From Isochrysis galbana (taxonomy: Eukaryota > Haptophyta > Isochrysidales > Isochrysidaceae): a stretch of DNA of 64,000 nt. The notes beneath the pieces were generated by a model. The model was not told where the DNA came from. It searched no databases and saw only the letters and a list, made by a program, of their open reading frames with translations. This document shows, piece by piece, positions 53,914 to 64,000 of the stretch. The position numbers and the translations under genes are program-made. The stretch is taken from positions 1,290,253 to 1,354,252 of the forward strand of contig CM030937.1 of assembly GCA_018136815.1 (NCBI GenBank), in the 5' to 3' direction. Numbering within the stretch: position 1 is the first letter of the stretch; each line of letters begins with the position of its first letter.

Positions 53914-55009
53914 CTGGCTACGGGGATGCAGTGCGTGCCGCATCATCCGCACCCGCTGTTTGTCCATGTTGGCTTTCGGCTTCGTAGTTCTTAGGCTTCT
54001 CGGTGCGATCAGAAGCTGGCCGATTGGGAGCAAGAGCACGAGCGAGGCCTAGATCTTCTCGCGCCTCTCCGCTCGTCATCGTAAACACCTTCGGCCTATG
54101 GGATCACATCTAGCTTCGTTGGCATCTTGTCCTACTACTATCGCTCACACTCACCGAGAGTTTTAGGAGAAGCCGATGAGGGGATGCGGAGCAAAGCGCC
54201 AAGTGGCACGTCACCGCTTGCGTACGACAACGGCAGCGCAGGCATCCTTTGATTGTATTGGCAACAATTCTAGCCCGCACATTGTATACAAGCTGCTGCC
54301 TTGCGCGCGAGTAGACAATCAAGCGTCATGACGTGTCGTGATGTTGACGTCACGATAGCCCCAATTTAGCACTTGGAGACGGAGACCGGAGACGCGCACT
54401 CAGCTAGAAATCAGCCAATCAACGCACGAGCCTGGGTCTGAGCTGCTAAGCATATGATTAAGGAAGGCCATCAGATTTCAGATTTGGTGTACAGTAAGGA
54501 TGTTTGTCTGCTTGTTGCTAGTGTTTTGATTGATGGCGCATTCTTGGCGCTGCCGAAAAAAAGTGACAAGTAGTCAAGTAATGTAGTACAACGCCTAAAC
54601 ACAACCAACTCGGGCTTCTCCTATTGCTCAGTGTTCCTTCGCTCCTCCTACTAGCCGCGATGGCGTGTGGGGGGCGCGAGGCCCCCATTGACCCCCACTT
54701 ATAAAAGTATGTTGTGAGAAAGACGAGAATAAAGAGAAAATAAAAATAAAATAATTAATGTTATATCCTAGCCAACCCCACTAGCCACTAGCCACTAGCT
54801 ACTTGGACACATGTTTTCCGTCCCAGAATCCCGCCATGCCTGACGAGCCAGGTGTCCGAGTGCTACCGGGGGGAAGGGGCACCTCCCCTCGATATTTGTC
54901 CTCCCCCCAGTGCACGCACCGACCCCGCGCACCCCAGCATGTCCTCTCCGCTCGAGTCCACGCTGGGGGAAAACCTGTTGAATCAAGCGGGCGCTTTTTG
55001 AGCGCTTGA
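53914..55009. other. Intergenic
   Basis: No gene supported. Around 54330-54355 are two TGACG-type motifs (CATGACGTGTCGTGATGTTG then GACGTCACG). The region 54560-54800 is AT-richer. Nothing else recognised. Confidence 0.3.
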
Positions 55010-55105
55010 TCGTGGGGCAAGTCTCAGCGGGGCTAGGGCATGGAGTGAAGAGAAGTCTTGAGAGAGGAGGGGAAAGGGCGCGCTACATCGCGACGAGGGT
55101 GAGAG
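55010..55105 (+). repeat. Dispersed repeat family C, copy 2
   Basis: Matches the inverse of 41078-41172: GGGGCTAGGGCATGGAGTGA, AGAGAAGTCTTGAGAGAGG and GGGCGCGCTACATCGCGACG. Confidence 0.7.
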
Positions 55106-55284
55106 GATGCAACTTGAGGTTCCCTTTTTTTAGCCCCCTGCATTGCCTTTTTCTACACCTTATACAATATACCCCCCCCCCAAAATGTGTCCCTATATGC
55201 AAACACCTATGGGTCCAATTGTTGCAGACGGGTCGCTGCTTGTCACGGGACGAGGGAGTCGGCCGCGCGGATTAATTTCAAATA

Positions 55285-55470
55285 ATAAAGAAGTCATCTT
55301 TATGTTTATCATTGTAATATTATCTACGCTATTTCTAGGCGGGAAGCATTGCGTGAAGCATTACTTTGGATGTCGTCAGCGGTTTTACCCGAACCCCTAC
55401 AAAGTCTTTCCGCATCTTGAGATGCTCGCAAACAACTTTGAACTCATTGAAAGAGAGTTTCTTGGCGCCC
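55285..55470 (+). pseudogene. Fragment resembling a membrane-bound aspartyl/asparaginyl beta-hydroxylase N-terminus
   Basis: An AT-rich stretch encodes a hydrophobic helix (MFIIVILSTLFLG) followed by YPNPYKVFPHLEMLANNFEL and IEREFLGAL. The 'fP.l..L..nf..I..E' pattern resembles the start of AspH-type hydroxylases, which often follow a single membrane helix. The frame then loses family character, and the catalytic His motifs are absent. A weak, fragmentary similarity. Confidence 0.25.
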
Positions 55471-55689
55471 TCAGTGCTCCGTGCGTGCGTCGTGCGTCGT
55501 GCGTCGATCACCATGCCCGTAGTCACCCCCGAGGAAAGCTTCATGAGCTCCCTACAAGAACCGCGTTCCGCGCTAGCTGCCGGCGCGCCCTCGCAGGCAA
55601 TCTCCAAGAGTGAGATCAGTCTTGCTCCGACAAGTTCCTGCACTCTCACCTTCACCTGCACCTTCACTGAAGAAAAAACTTCGGACAAG

Positions 55690-55898
55690 CACCTTCCCAG
55701 TTGGAAAATTTTTTTATTCCAGGGCGGGCGATTCAGGCGTGCCTTTGGGGAGAGGGATGGGTCAGCAGGGCAGTGTGCTCCAGGCAAGCCATCAGGCATG
55801 CCAGGAGAGTGGGTGGTTCCTCCCCCACCATGGCGGGGGAGGAATGGAGAGAGGGGGGGGGCTCGTGCCCCGGCATGGGTGAACCAAGTATAAACTTA
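55690..55898. repeat. Dispersed repeat family A, partial copies
   Basis: CAGTTGGAAAATTTTTTTAT (about 55699) is the inverse of a block at 21130-21150 in copy 1. CAAGCCATCAGGCATGCCAG to GTATAAACTTAGTTGA (55785-55898) matches the end of the copy at 46620. Confidence 0.65.
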
Positions 55899-56039
55899 GT
55901 TGAGAGAATAAAGAGAAAAGGAAAGTGTCTCGGTCTCCCGGTCCTGGTCTCGCTCGCCTCAGTCCTCCGGCGATGGGGGATGGCATCGGGATGGGGGATG
56001 GGGGAGTGTTGAGTGTTGGAGTTTTCTTGTCTATGCTGC

Positions 56040-57175
<1,136 letters not shown>

Positions 57176-57310
57176 CTTTTCAGGGGTGCCCCCTAGCGTG
57201 AAAAGGGCGTGAGAAAGTCCACGGCCTCCCCGCCACTCCTACTGGCGCACCTTGGTCTGTCTCTCCCACCCACCCCACTTCACTTCTCCTCCGATTCCCT
57301 GCCGCGATGA

Positions 57311-60186
57311 GCTCTTCGGGGGGCGCCTCGGCTGTTCCCGACGCTCCCGCTCGAGGGCAGCGTGGGCGCCTGCTGGGCGGCCGAGCCCTCGTCGGGGAGA
57401 GTCTCTGTGGACACGTCAGGGGCGATGCTCTCTCTCTCGGGGGACTCTCGGCTCTACCTGGTGGAGAGTCCGACGGCGCCCGAGTGGGTGAGCCAGCGGT
57501 ATGCGATGCTCGGACTGCTGGGCAAGCAGCTCACCTTCAGCTTAGACGTCTCGCACGTCGGGTGCTCGTGCAACGCCGCAGTCTACTTGGTGAGGGAGTT
57601 CAGGAGGGAGAGGCAACTGGATTGGAGGGGGGGGGCAGGCAGGGAGAAAGTTACGGACACGGGGAGGGGCAGGGACAGATAGATACAGGGAGAGGGCCAC
57701 GTGGCGGGGGAGGGCAACAAGCAGGAAGAGAAGGAAGAGAAAGTGTGCTAGCGGCGGCGAAGAAGCTGGGGCCGGTGGGCGAGGTGGGAACTGATTGTAA
57801 GCGTTGGACGGGAGAAGGATACGCCTAGCACTGCCTCGCGCTCCATCTGGAGCACGCCTCGCGCCCGCTGCGGATCGCCGTCTGCTTCGATTTTGAGTTG
57901 TGCACTCATCGGGATCACTGCGCAGGTGGGGATGACATTCCCAGGCGCATTCAACTCCGCCTACTGCGACATCAACACGTCGCCGCCCTGCGTTGAGATT
58001 GACCTGGCAGAGGCCAACGCTTACGCATTTCAATCTACCGTGCACGTGGCGAAGGGCCATGGCCCCGACGGGACGTGCAATGCAGACGGGTGCGTGGCAA
58101 ACATTGGGCGCAACCCGGTGGCGCCAGGCGGAGTCCCCGCGCGCGAACTGTATGGTCCGGGCGGCCACATCGACACTCTTGCCCCATTCGAGATCTCGGC
58201 TGCATTTGGCCTCTCGGGCCGAATGACAGTCACACTGACGCAAGCTGGCGCCCAGCTCCTTGTGTTCGACTCGGACACGGCCGGCAACTTCCCCGGGGCG
58301 CAGCGGAGGCCAATGGGACAAGACGATATCGAGACGTGGATGAGGTCGATCTCGGATGGCCTAGTGCTTACGGTCTCACTTTGGCAATCTGATAACATGG
58401 ATTGGCTTGATGGTGGGTGCTCGCCGCACTGCAATCTGGACTCCACAACAGTGCGCGTCGGCCGCTTTCGAATTGAAGACATTCCGCCGCCGCCGCCGCC
58501 GCCGCCAGAGCCTCCCCCGGCACCGCCGCCACCTAGGCCACCGCCCATCTCCCCACCAGCCCCTTCTTCTCCACCTACACCATCATTGCCAGAGCCGACT
58601 CCTCCCCCCTTGGTCCCGCGGCTGCCACCATCATCGCCGCCGCCGCCGCTGACACCGCCAGTGCCGCCCATGCCGCCAGTCCCTCCTGTCATGCCGCCTG
58701 TACCCCCTGTGCCTCGCTCACCACCGGACCACCCTTCGTTTCCGCAGCTGCCACCGCAGCCTCCTCCATCTGCCCCACCGGCTCCGTCGCGAGCGCTCTC
58801 GCCATCTAGCCCGCTCCTGCCACCTCCTTTGGTGACGCCACGCGAACCGATCGAGTGCGGCGAAGCGTTCTCTCGCCGGGTAGATCTGCGTCTGTTCGCA
58901 CCTCCAGAGTGGTGCGACTCAACAGAGCGCTCGACCGACGCCGACGCCTGCCACCGCGCTTACGTAACGCGCGAAGGGTCAGGTGGGGCATCCCAGCTGA
59001 TCTCGCTGTGTGTGCACCAAGCGGACGTGGGAGCGTGCGCTGTGGGCCCGCTCATTGAATGTTCGCTTCTCCCTCCATCGGCCGCCGGACCGTCGCTGCG
59101 GCCACTGACGTCCGAGCGGCCAACCCCACCCCGCATGCCAGTGCAGCTGGAACTCCGACCCATTAGCGCGCCCCCAAAACTCTTACCGCCACCGCCTCCA
59201 TTTTCGTTTTCGTCCTCGGCGTCAGCCAACATGGATCAAGCTCCCGTCCCCCCCCTGCCGCCTATTCCGCCATCGATCCCATGGGTGTTGCATTGGATGC
59301 AGGCTCGAGCCTCGCCGCCAGTCTCGCCGAGGGATTCATTCGCGGGTCTTGACATAAGTTCGCCGCCTCATATCCTGTTGTATCCAGAAAGCCCGCCGTC
59401 GCCAAGACCGCAAGTGCCGCAGATACCCTTGCCTACGCCCCTTTCCCCGCTGCCGCCCCCACCGCCCCCACCGCCGCCCCCCCGGCCCCCCCGCCTTCGC
59501 CGCCCCGGCCCCCTCCGCCTTCGCCGCCGCCACCACCTCCGTCGCCTTCCATTCCACCTACCCGCCCGCCACTACCGCCGCCTCGGGCTCCAGCAACGAG
59601 CTCTGATTGGGCCTCCAACGCCGTGATATTTCTAGCCAGTGTGGCACTCATCGCAATTCTGTGGATGCGCCTCATGCAGCAGCGGCTGCGCCCCTCTCCC
59701 AAGGGCTTCCGTAACTTCGACGGCAGGGCGGGTGGTGCACGATATGGCAGGGCAACTAGCAGGGAGACGGCTGAGCTCCCCGTCTTTGTTTCGAGCCGCC
59801 AACGCGCCGCCTATGCACGCCCCTCCTTGCCCTCTTTGAGTCTGGCTCCTAAACATAGAGTTGTCACTGCTTCGTCTGTGAGCGAGGGAGAAAGGCCCGC
59901 AGCTACCTTTGACGGCACACAGCGGACCCTTAACAGCAGCAATGAGCATGCCGAGTCGAGTGAGGCGAATCCGCAAACGAGCGATGATCCCGACGGCGCT
60001 CAGAGTGATCGCCACGTCTTGGTGGCAACGGAAGAGGCGCCAGCGGGCGGTGCCATTTCGACAAGCGGTAAAGTGCGGACGGCAAAGGATGTCGAGAAGA
60101 ATGGCGACTCCATACCTCTCTTGTCGAGAGCAAGCGATGAGAGTGCGACAGTTGCGGATGACGAGGCCAGCAGAGCCGTCATCTGA
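57311..60186 (+). CDS. GH7-family glycosyl hydrolase-like protein with Pro-rich stalk and transmembrane helix
   Basis: Exon A (about 57311-57589) and exon B (57926-60186) join in phase 0. GH7 text: VSVDTSGAMLSLSGDSRLYL, LLGKQLTFSLDVSHVGCSCN AAVYL, then VGMTFPGAFNSAYCD and VEIDLAEANAYAFQS, which keeps the catalytic Glu-x-Asp-x-x-Glu (57995, 58001, 58010). ELYGPGGHIDTLAPFEISAA and SLWQSDNMDWLDGGCSPHC follow. GH7 enzymes cleave beta-1,4-glucan. Then come Pro-rich stalks (about 58485-58840 and 59180-59590) around a small Cys domain (about 58855-59085), a membrane helix (NAVIFLASVALIAILWMRLM) and a polar tail of about 180 aa. An apparent one-base loss or two-base gain in C-runs at about 59450-59500 changes frame; the other frame is still Pro-rich, so this may be a sequencing error. 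No ATG or signal peptide lies in frame upstream: a 5' exon is missing or was displaced. Confidence 0.7.
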
Positions 60187-61440
60187 AACCACCGACGATG
60201 CGCAGGGCAATGCCTGCGACCGCTGAGGATAGTTGCCCAGAGAGTTCAGATTGAATGGACTGATCGACTCGAATCGCGGGTGCACGAGTACGATACTATT
60301 TGATGGTGGCACCGCGGACTCACAGTGGTGCCACAGGTAGCTATTAGTGTGCCGCGTACCCGTCGAGCGTCATTGCAATAACCACTACGATACAACGTCG
60401 TGCGCACCTTAATCGTGCGAGGAGCGAGCCTAGCGACAAGTTTCAAGTTCCTCGCCGAGGATTCACCGAAAACATGAGGAGATCATACCATAGCATCACA
60501 ACGAACGACCAACAGTCGGATGGTCCAACATGGTGTTCGGTCGAACATGATGCTTCACCGTTTCTATGTGCTCGTGGGTGGCATGATCGTAGATGCTAGC
60601 TAGGTGCATAATATATTCATCTGAGCATTCGTACTGCGCACTGCGCCGCCACTAGTACGGGCCCAAAGCGCTTCACGGGGAGGGTCGCAACTATCGTTAT
60701 AACGATAGGGTCATGGAGCGCGCCACGCTCCCCTCCTCTCTCTTCGCCCACCCCACCGCGCCGGCTGACCAAGTGATGGCCGACGCCGCGCAACCGCACC
60801 GTCCTCTCCCAGAGCCCTCGCCCACCCAGGTGGCCGCGAGCCGCACCCCGCCACGCGCACAGAGCCACACACAACACAAGACCAGCCCCCACACAACACA
60901 CCACATCCACCAACACAGACAAACCACCAGAAAGCAGGAACAAGAGGAGCCTCAGGGCCCACCTCCCCATAGGGAAAGCCTCAGGGCTGGGCCCCTACAA
61001 CGCCGCGGCACCGCGACCTCGTGCGCCAGCACGTGGCGCGGACCCGGCCGGTCAGCAAGACCACCATCACAAAAACAGCTGAATCCTGCAGCATCAGCTG
61101 CAGGACTCAGCAACATGAACCGATGAGACCCACAGTGGAGTCAGCTGAAGCCCGAGAGAGAGCACGGGACTACACCGACCAAGCCATGCACACCCCACGC
61201 GCACCCAAGGAGACACAACAGCCGCGACAGCGGCTGCGACTCCCACACTCCCACAAACAGCAACACACCAACATACGACAACAACAGGGCACCATGAATG
61301 GTATGCCCTACCAACCCACGAGGCGGAGAGAGCCGACAGGGGCCCCATCCCATACACGACGACTCACCAAGCGCTTGAAAAACTGATCAAGAACCTCCCA
61401 CCCCACGTGCACACGCAGTCAACCCCCGGTCGCTAAAATG
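60187..61440. other. Intergenic to possible LINE 5' region
   Basis: 60187-60690 shows nothing recognised. From about 60693 the motif TAGGGTCATGGAGCGCGC shared with 5572-5589 marks the start of a repeat. The following 700 bp (60713-61386) has open plus-strand frames rich in Gln, Thr, His and Arg, which could be a decayed ORF1 or untranslated part of the LINE whose RT follows. Support is weak. Confidence 0.35.
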
Positions 61441-61800
61441 GGCAGACCGATACGCAGCCGCTTCGTGCGGCAAGCCAAACGAACAAAAATTCGAAGGACT
61501 TAGATGGGGCTCCCTAAAGCGTAAATCCCCACCACACGCTTTCAGGCGATACAAATGGTTAAAAAGCAACGAATGCGCGACGGTTCTTGGCGTGCCACTG
61601 GGGGGACTCGGGGCTACCAAAGCCTTTTGGAGGCGCCTTGCCGACAAAATAGACAAAAAAGTATCAGCCCTCGGGCCCATAATTGCAAACCTCTCCATTC
61701 ACGGAAGAACGATGGTAGCGAACTTTTTAGTGCTATCCGTCCCAAGATATTGGATACAAACACTAGCAGCACCTCAATCGTTCCACAAAGCGCTCAAAAG
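61441..61800 (+). pseudogene. LINE-type reverse transcriptase fragment
   Basis: The frame reads LKWADRYAAASCGKPNEQKF and EGLRWGSL (the region after the YADD active site, 'aSG.k.N..Ks..l'), then VLGVPLGGLGATKAFWRRLA, KIDKKVSALGPIIANLSIHG and RTMVANFLVLSVPRYWIQTL. That order (GVPLG, FW..L, LS..GR, Y) is typical of the thumb/connection of non-LTR reverse transcriptases. The catalytic palm and endonuclease are not found. It continues in frame into the hAT transposase. Confidence 0.7.
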
Positions 61801-61804
61801 CACG

Positions 61805-63706
61805 GTAGAGAGGAACAAGCTGTTCTGCCGCGCTTGCAAGCACGAGGTGTCGGCGCTCCACTCCAACTTCTTCACGCACATCAACTCCGACAAGCACAAG
61901 AAGCATGTGCAGGACCTCGCGAAGCGCCAGAAGGACGACGAATCAACGGCCGAGTTCATCTCCGACTACTACAGGGCCAACCCCAACGAGCACGGCTGCG
62001 GCTTGAAGTCTGAGACGTTGCTGTTCAGGTGGACAGTCGTGGAAGCCTTCCTACGGAGCGGCATTTCTCTGGGCAAGCTGGATGAGCTGCGTCCCGTGTT
62101 CGAGCTCGCTGGTCATCCGCTGACAAATAGTTCGCATCTCCGATCGTTCATTCCGCAGTTCAGGGCGAAGGAGATAGGTCTCATCCGGAATGAGTTGAAG
62201 GATCAGTACTTCTCGATTGCATTCGACGGGACAACACGCATGGGTGAGGCAGTGAATCTTTGTGCCAGGTTTGTCCCGTCAGACTTCGGGGCGATCTGCA
62301 ATCGCCTGCTTGCCCTCGTGACAACGGCGAAGCACATGGACGGCCAGGGGTTGCACAGGCTCATCAACAACATCCTCTCGCAGCAGCTCTCACTCAATTT
62401 GGATAATGTCGTGGGTATGTCACGTGACAGCTGCTCTACAAATGGTGTGGCTTGTAGGCAATTGCTCACATTGTGCGTGAATGCTGTCGATCTGTTGTGC
62501 GTTTCACACACGCTGCAGCATACTGGTGAGCATTTGCACCTTGAGGCTGTGGAGCAATTCCTCTCCCCTTGGCTTCAGCTTGTCTCCCACACACAGACGC
62601 CGCGCTTGATTTGGAGAGAGATGATGGGCTCTTCCATGAAGAGTTATTCCAAGACCCGTTGGTGGTCTCGTTAGGAGGTCATGAAAGACCTTGCAGTTAA
62701 CTTCGGGCAGCTCCCGGCATTTGTCGACCGACTGCTACAGATGGGCGTGGGAGAAGGGACCACGCGGGCATTGCACACGAGCATCACCACCAACAAGGAG
62801 GCTCTCCAACTGGAGTTGGCGCTGGCGATGGACATGGAGGTGTTGTGCACGAGCACCTACAAGCTGGAGGGTGATGGGCTCGAGATCCTGCTTGCCTACG
62901 ACGTCCTCGAGGGTTTGCGTGCGCGTGGCCGCCATTTGGGCAAAAATGCGTCCAATTTTCCGAATGCTTCCGCTGTTTTGAGGGCCAGGGCGCAGCTCAC
63001 CGTCGGGATGGCCACCCAAGAGTACTATGAGGCGCCACATCATGCTTGGTTTGAAGGTAAGATATCTGCGATTGGCAGCGGCTCGTGGACCGTCACGTAT
63101 GACGACGGGTCGACGTTGGTCATCAACGATGAGGAAGAGATTCGGCGGGCAATCAATCCCGTTGCCTTGCCTGAGTGGGATGAGGCTGTGGCACATGTCA
63201 AGGGCGCGTTCACATATTTGGATGATCGCCTGAACGACAATTGCGCCAGGGCATTTGGTTGTAAGGAGCAGCATCGGATCATGGGCCTCTTCCGCGCCTT
63301 TGACCCCTCTTTCGCATATGGCAAGGTGGATGACCTATGGGTGCAACGGCTCGCCGATGTAACTTGTTTAGCTCACATTCCAAACATCGCCAATGATTTG
63401 AAGCGTGAACTGCCAGATTATCTACGGGCATGCAAAGGCACTAAGATCGAACATGGAGATGTGCCAGCATTCACCAAGGGAGTGCTCACGTGGTGGGCAT
63501 CGAATCACACTAGATTCCGAGTGTGGGCCCAAGCCGCAAGGATCGTCATGTGCCTATCCCCTAATTCCGCCTCGTGCGAGCGCGTCTTCTCATTGCTCCA
63601 ATGTACTTTTGGTGCGAATAGGGCCTCATCCCTGGCCGACCAAGTTGAAGTGTCCATGATGTTGCGCTACAATCGCAACAAGCGAGCCGCCTCCGAGAGC
63701 GTGTGA
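61805..63706 (+). pseudogene. hAT transposase with one nonsense codon, fused to LINE RT
   Basis: Begins within ERNKLFCRACKHEVSALHSN (BED finger; FTHINSDKHKKHV), then FDGTTRMGEAVNL (Asp 1), MSRDSCSTNGVACRQ (Asp 2), LCVSHTLQHTG and KTRWWSR. A TAG stop at 62672-62674 falls where the copy at 11146 has Trp (TGG; WWSRWEV), so it looks like a single G-to-A change. The frame continues EVMKDLAVNF, STYKLEGDGLEILLAY, a Tudor-like segment (YEAPHHAWFEGKIS to WTVTYDDGST), KEQHRIMGLFRAFDPSFAYG, GTKIEHGDVPAFTKGV and LSPNSASCERVFSLLQCTF (catalytic Glu), ending NKRAASESV. There is no hAT 5' terminus between the LINE part and the BED finger. At the intron position of the 11146 copy this one reads through without an intron. 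Confidence 0.82.
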
Positions 63707-63944
63707 GTGTGTGAGTGTGCAAATGTGTGGTAGTGTTTGGTGATAGTATCTGTATCTGTTTCATGTTTCATGTTTCATGCATCGTCTAGGCTCTAGGCCT
63801 AGGCATCTAGGCATGCAGAAGAGCATTGAAATATTTTTTGAAATTTGAAATTTTTGTCGAAATTTGGGCAAACTTTTTGAAATTTTGCACATATTTTTGA
63901 TCGAAATTTGGGCCGAAAAAAATTGAAATATCCGCCAGGCCCTA
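63707..63944. mobile_element. 3' terminus of the hAT element at 61805
   Basis: AT-rich, with repeated GAAATTTG and CGAAATTTGGGC motifs, ending ATATCCGCCAGGCCCTA at 63944. It is equivalent to the ends at 13718 and 41250. The next octamer is ACAGGAAG; no matching copy was found upstream. The last 56 bp of the window hold nothing recognised. Confidence 0.65.
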
Positions 63945-64000
63945 ACAGGAAGAACCGCCTGTGGCGGTTCTCCATGTCTGGGAATACAGGTGGAGGGAAC

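Noticed and set aside
61387-61698. 103-aa minus-strand ORF
   Set aside because: Antisense shadow of the LINE reverse-transcriptase fragment.

Overview
The window looks like nuclear DNA of a unicellular eukaryotic alga or other protist. It is GC-rich and has host genes split by short GT..AG introns (mostly about 95-340 nt), long CT/GA/CA microsatellites and many DNA transposons. Nothing in it is bacterial or organellar. A haptophyte-like alga would fit, but that is an inference: no rRNA or other phylogenetic marker is present. No convincing tRNA, rRNA or CRISPR was found.

Host genes, left to right: a helical hypothetical protein (4048-4605 +); an SLC35F6-like transporter in three exons (6432-8125 -); a complete CLASP-type TOG-domain microtubule protein in ten exons (14786-20212 +, 1330 aa); a membrane-anchored folate-receptor-like protein (22309-23382 -); an SLC10A7-like transporter (26344-27603 -); an EF-hand protein fused to a TTC4/Cns1 co-chaperone (30993-32975 -); ASH2, a subunit of the COMPASS histone H3K4 methyltransferase complex (34822-36783 -); mitochondrial alternative oxidase (43765-44778 +); an uncharacterised acidic protein (47801-49570 -); an ACOT9-like double-hotdog acyl-CoA thioesterase in nine exons (51303-53913 +); and a membrane-anchored GH7-family glycosyl hydrolase (57311-60186 +). 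They belong to ordinary cell biology (cytoskeleton, transport, chaperoning, chromatin, mitochondrial metabolism, polysaccharide binding or degradation) and do not form a cluster.

Mobile DNA fills much of the rest. There are hAT transposases at 1-1998, 11146-13249 and 61805-63706, plus C-terminal hAT fragments at 39144 and 56670. Two copies carry visible inactivating lesions. A 972-bp hAT derivative at 56167-57138 has matching ends, an 8-bp target duplication, and sits inside a copy of another repeat that supplies the empty-site sequence. A PIF/Harbinger element (38050-42370) has a spliced transposase and a Myb-like ORF and holds hAT-derived DNA. Also present are piggyBac-like termini (3947 and 14280), a pogo/Tc-like element (28344-29726), two ~200-bp MITEs that bracket the EF-TTC4 gene (30056 and 33108), a 1.7-kb element with terminal inverted repeats (23814-25543), a Ty3/gypsy RNase H remnant (10515-11046) and a LINE reverse-transcriptase remnant fused in frame to a hAT transposase (61441-63706). 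Several dispersed repeat families recur within the window.

The observations most worth following are the Tudor-like segment inside the hAT transposases, the LINE-hAT in-frame chimera, the EF-hand/TTC4 fusion, the transmembrane GH7 protein and the altered helix-4 motif in the alternative oxidase. Exon boundaries were read by eye from splice signals and reading-frame continuity. Family assignments come from motif recognition, without database searches.
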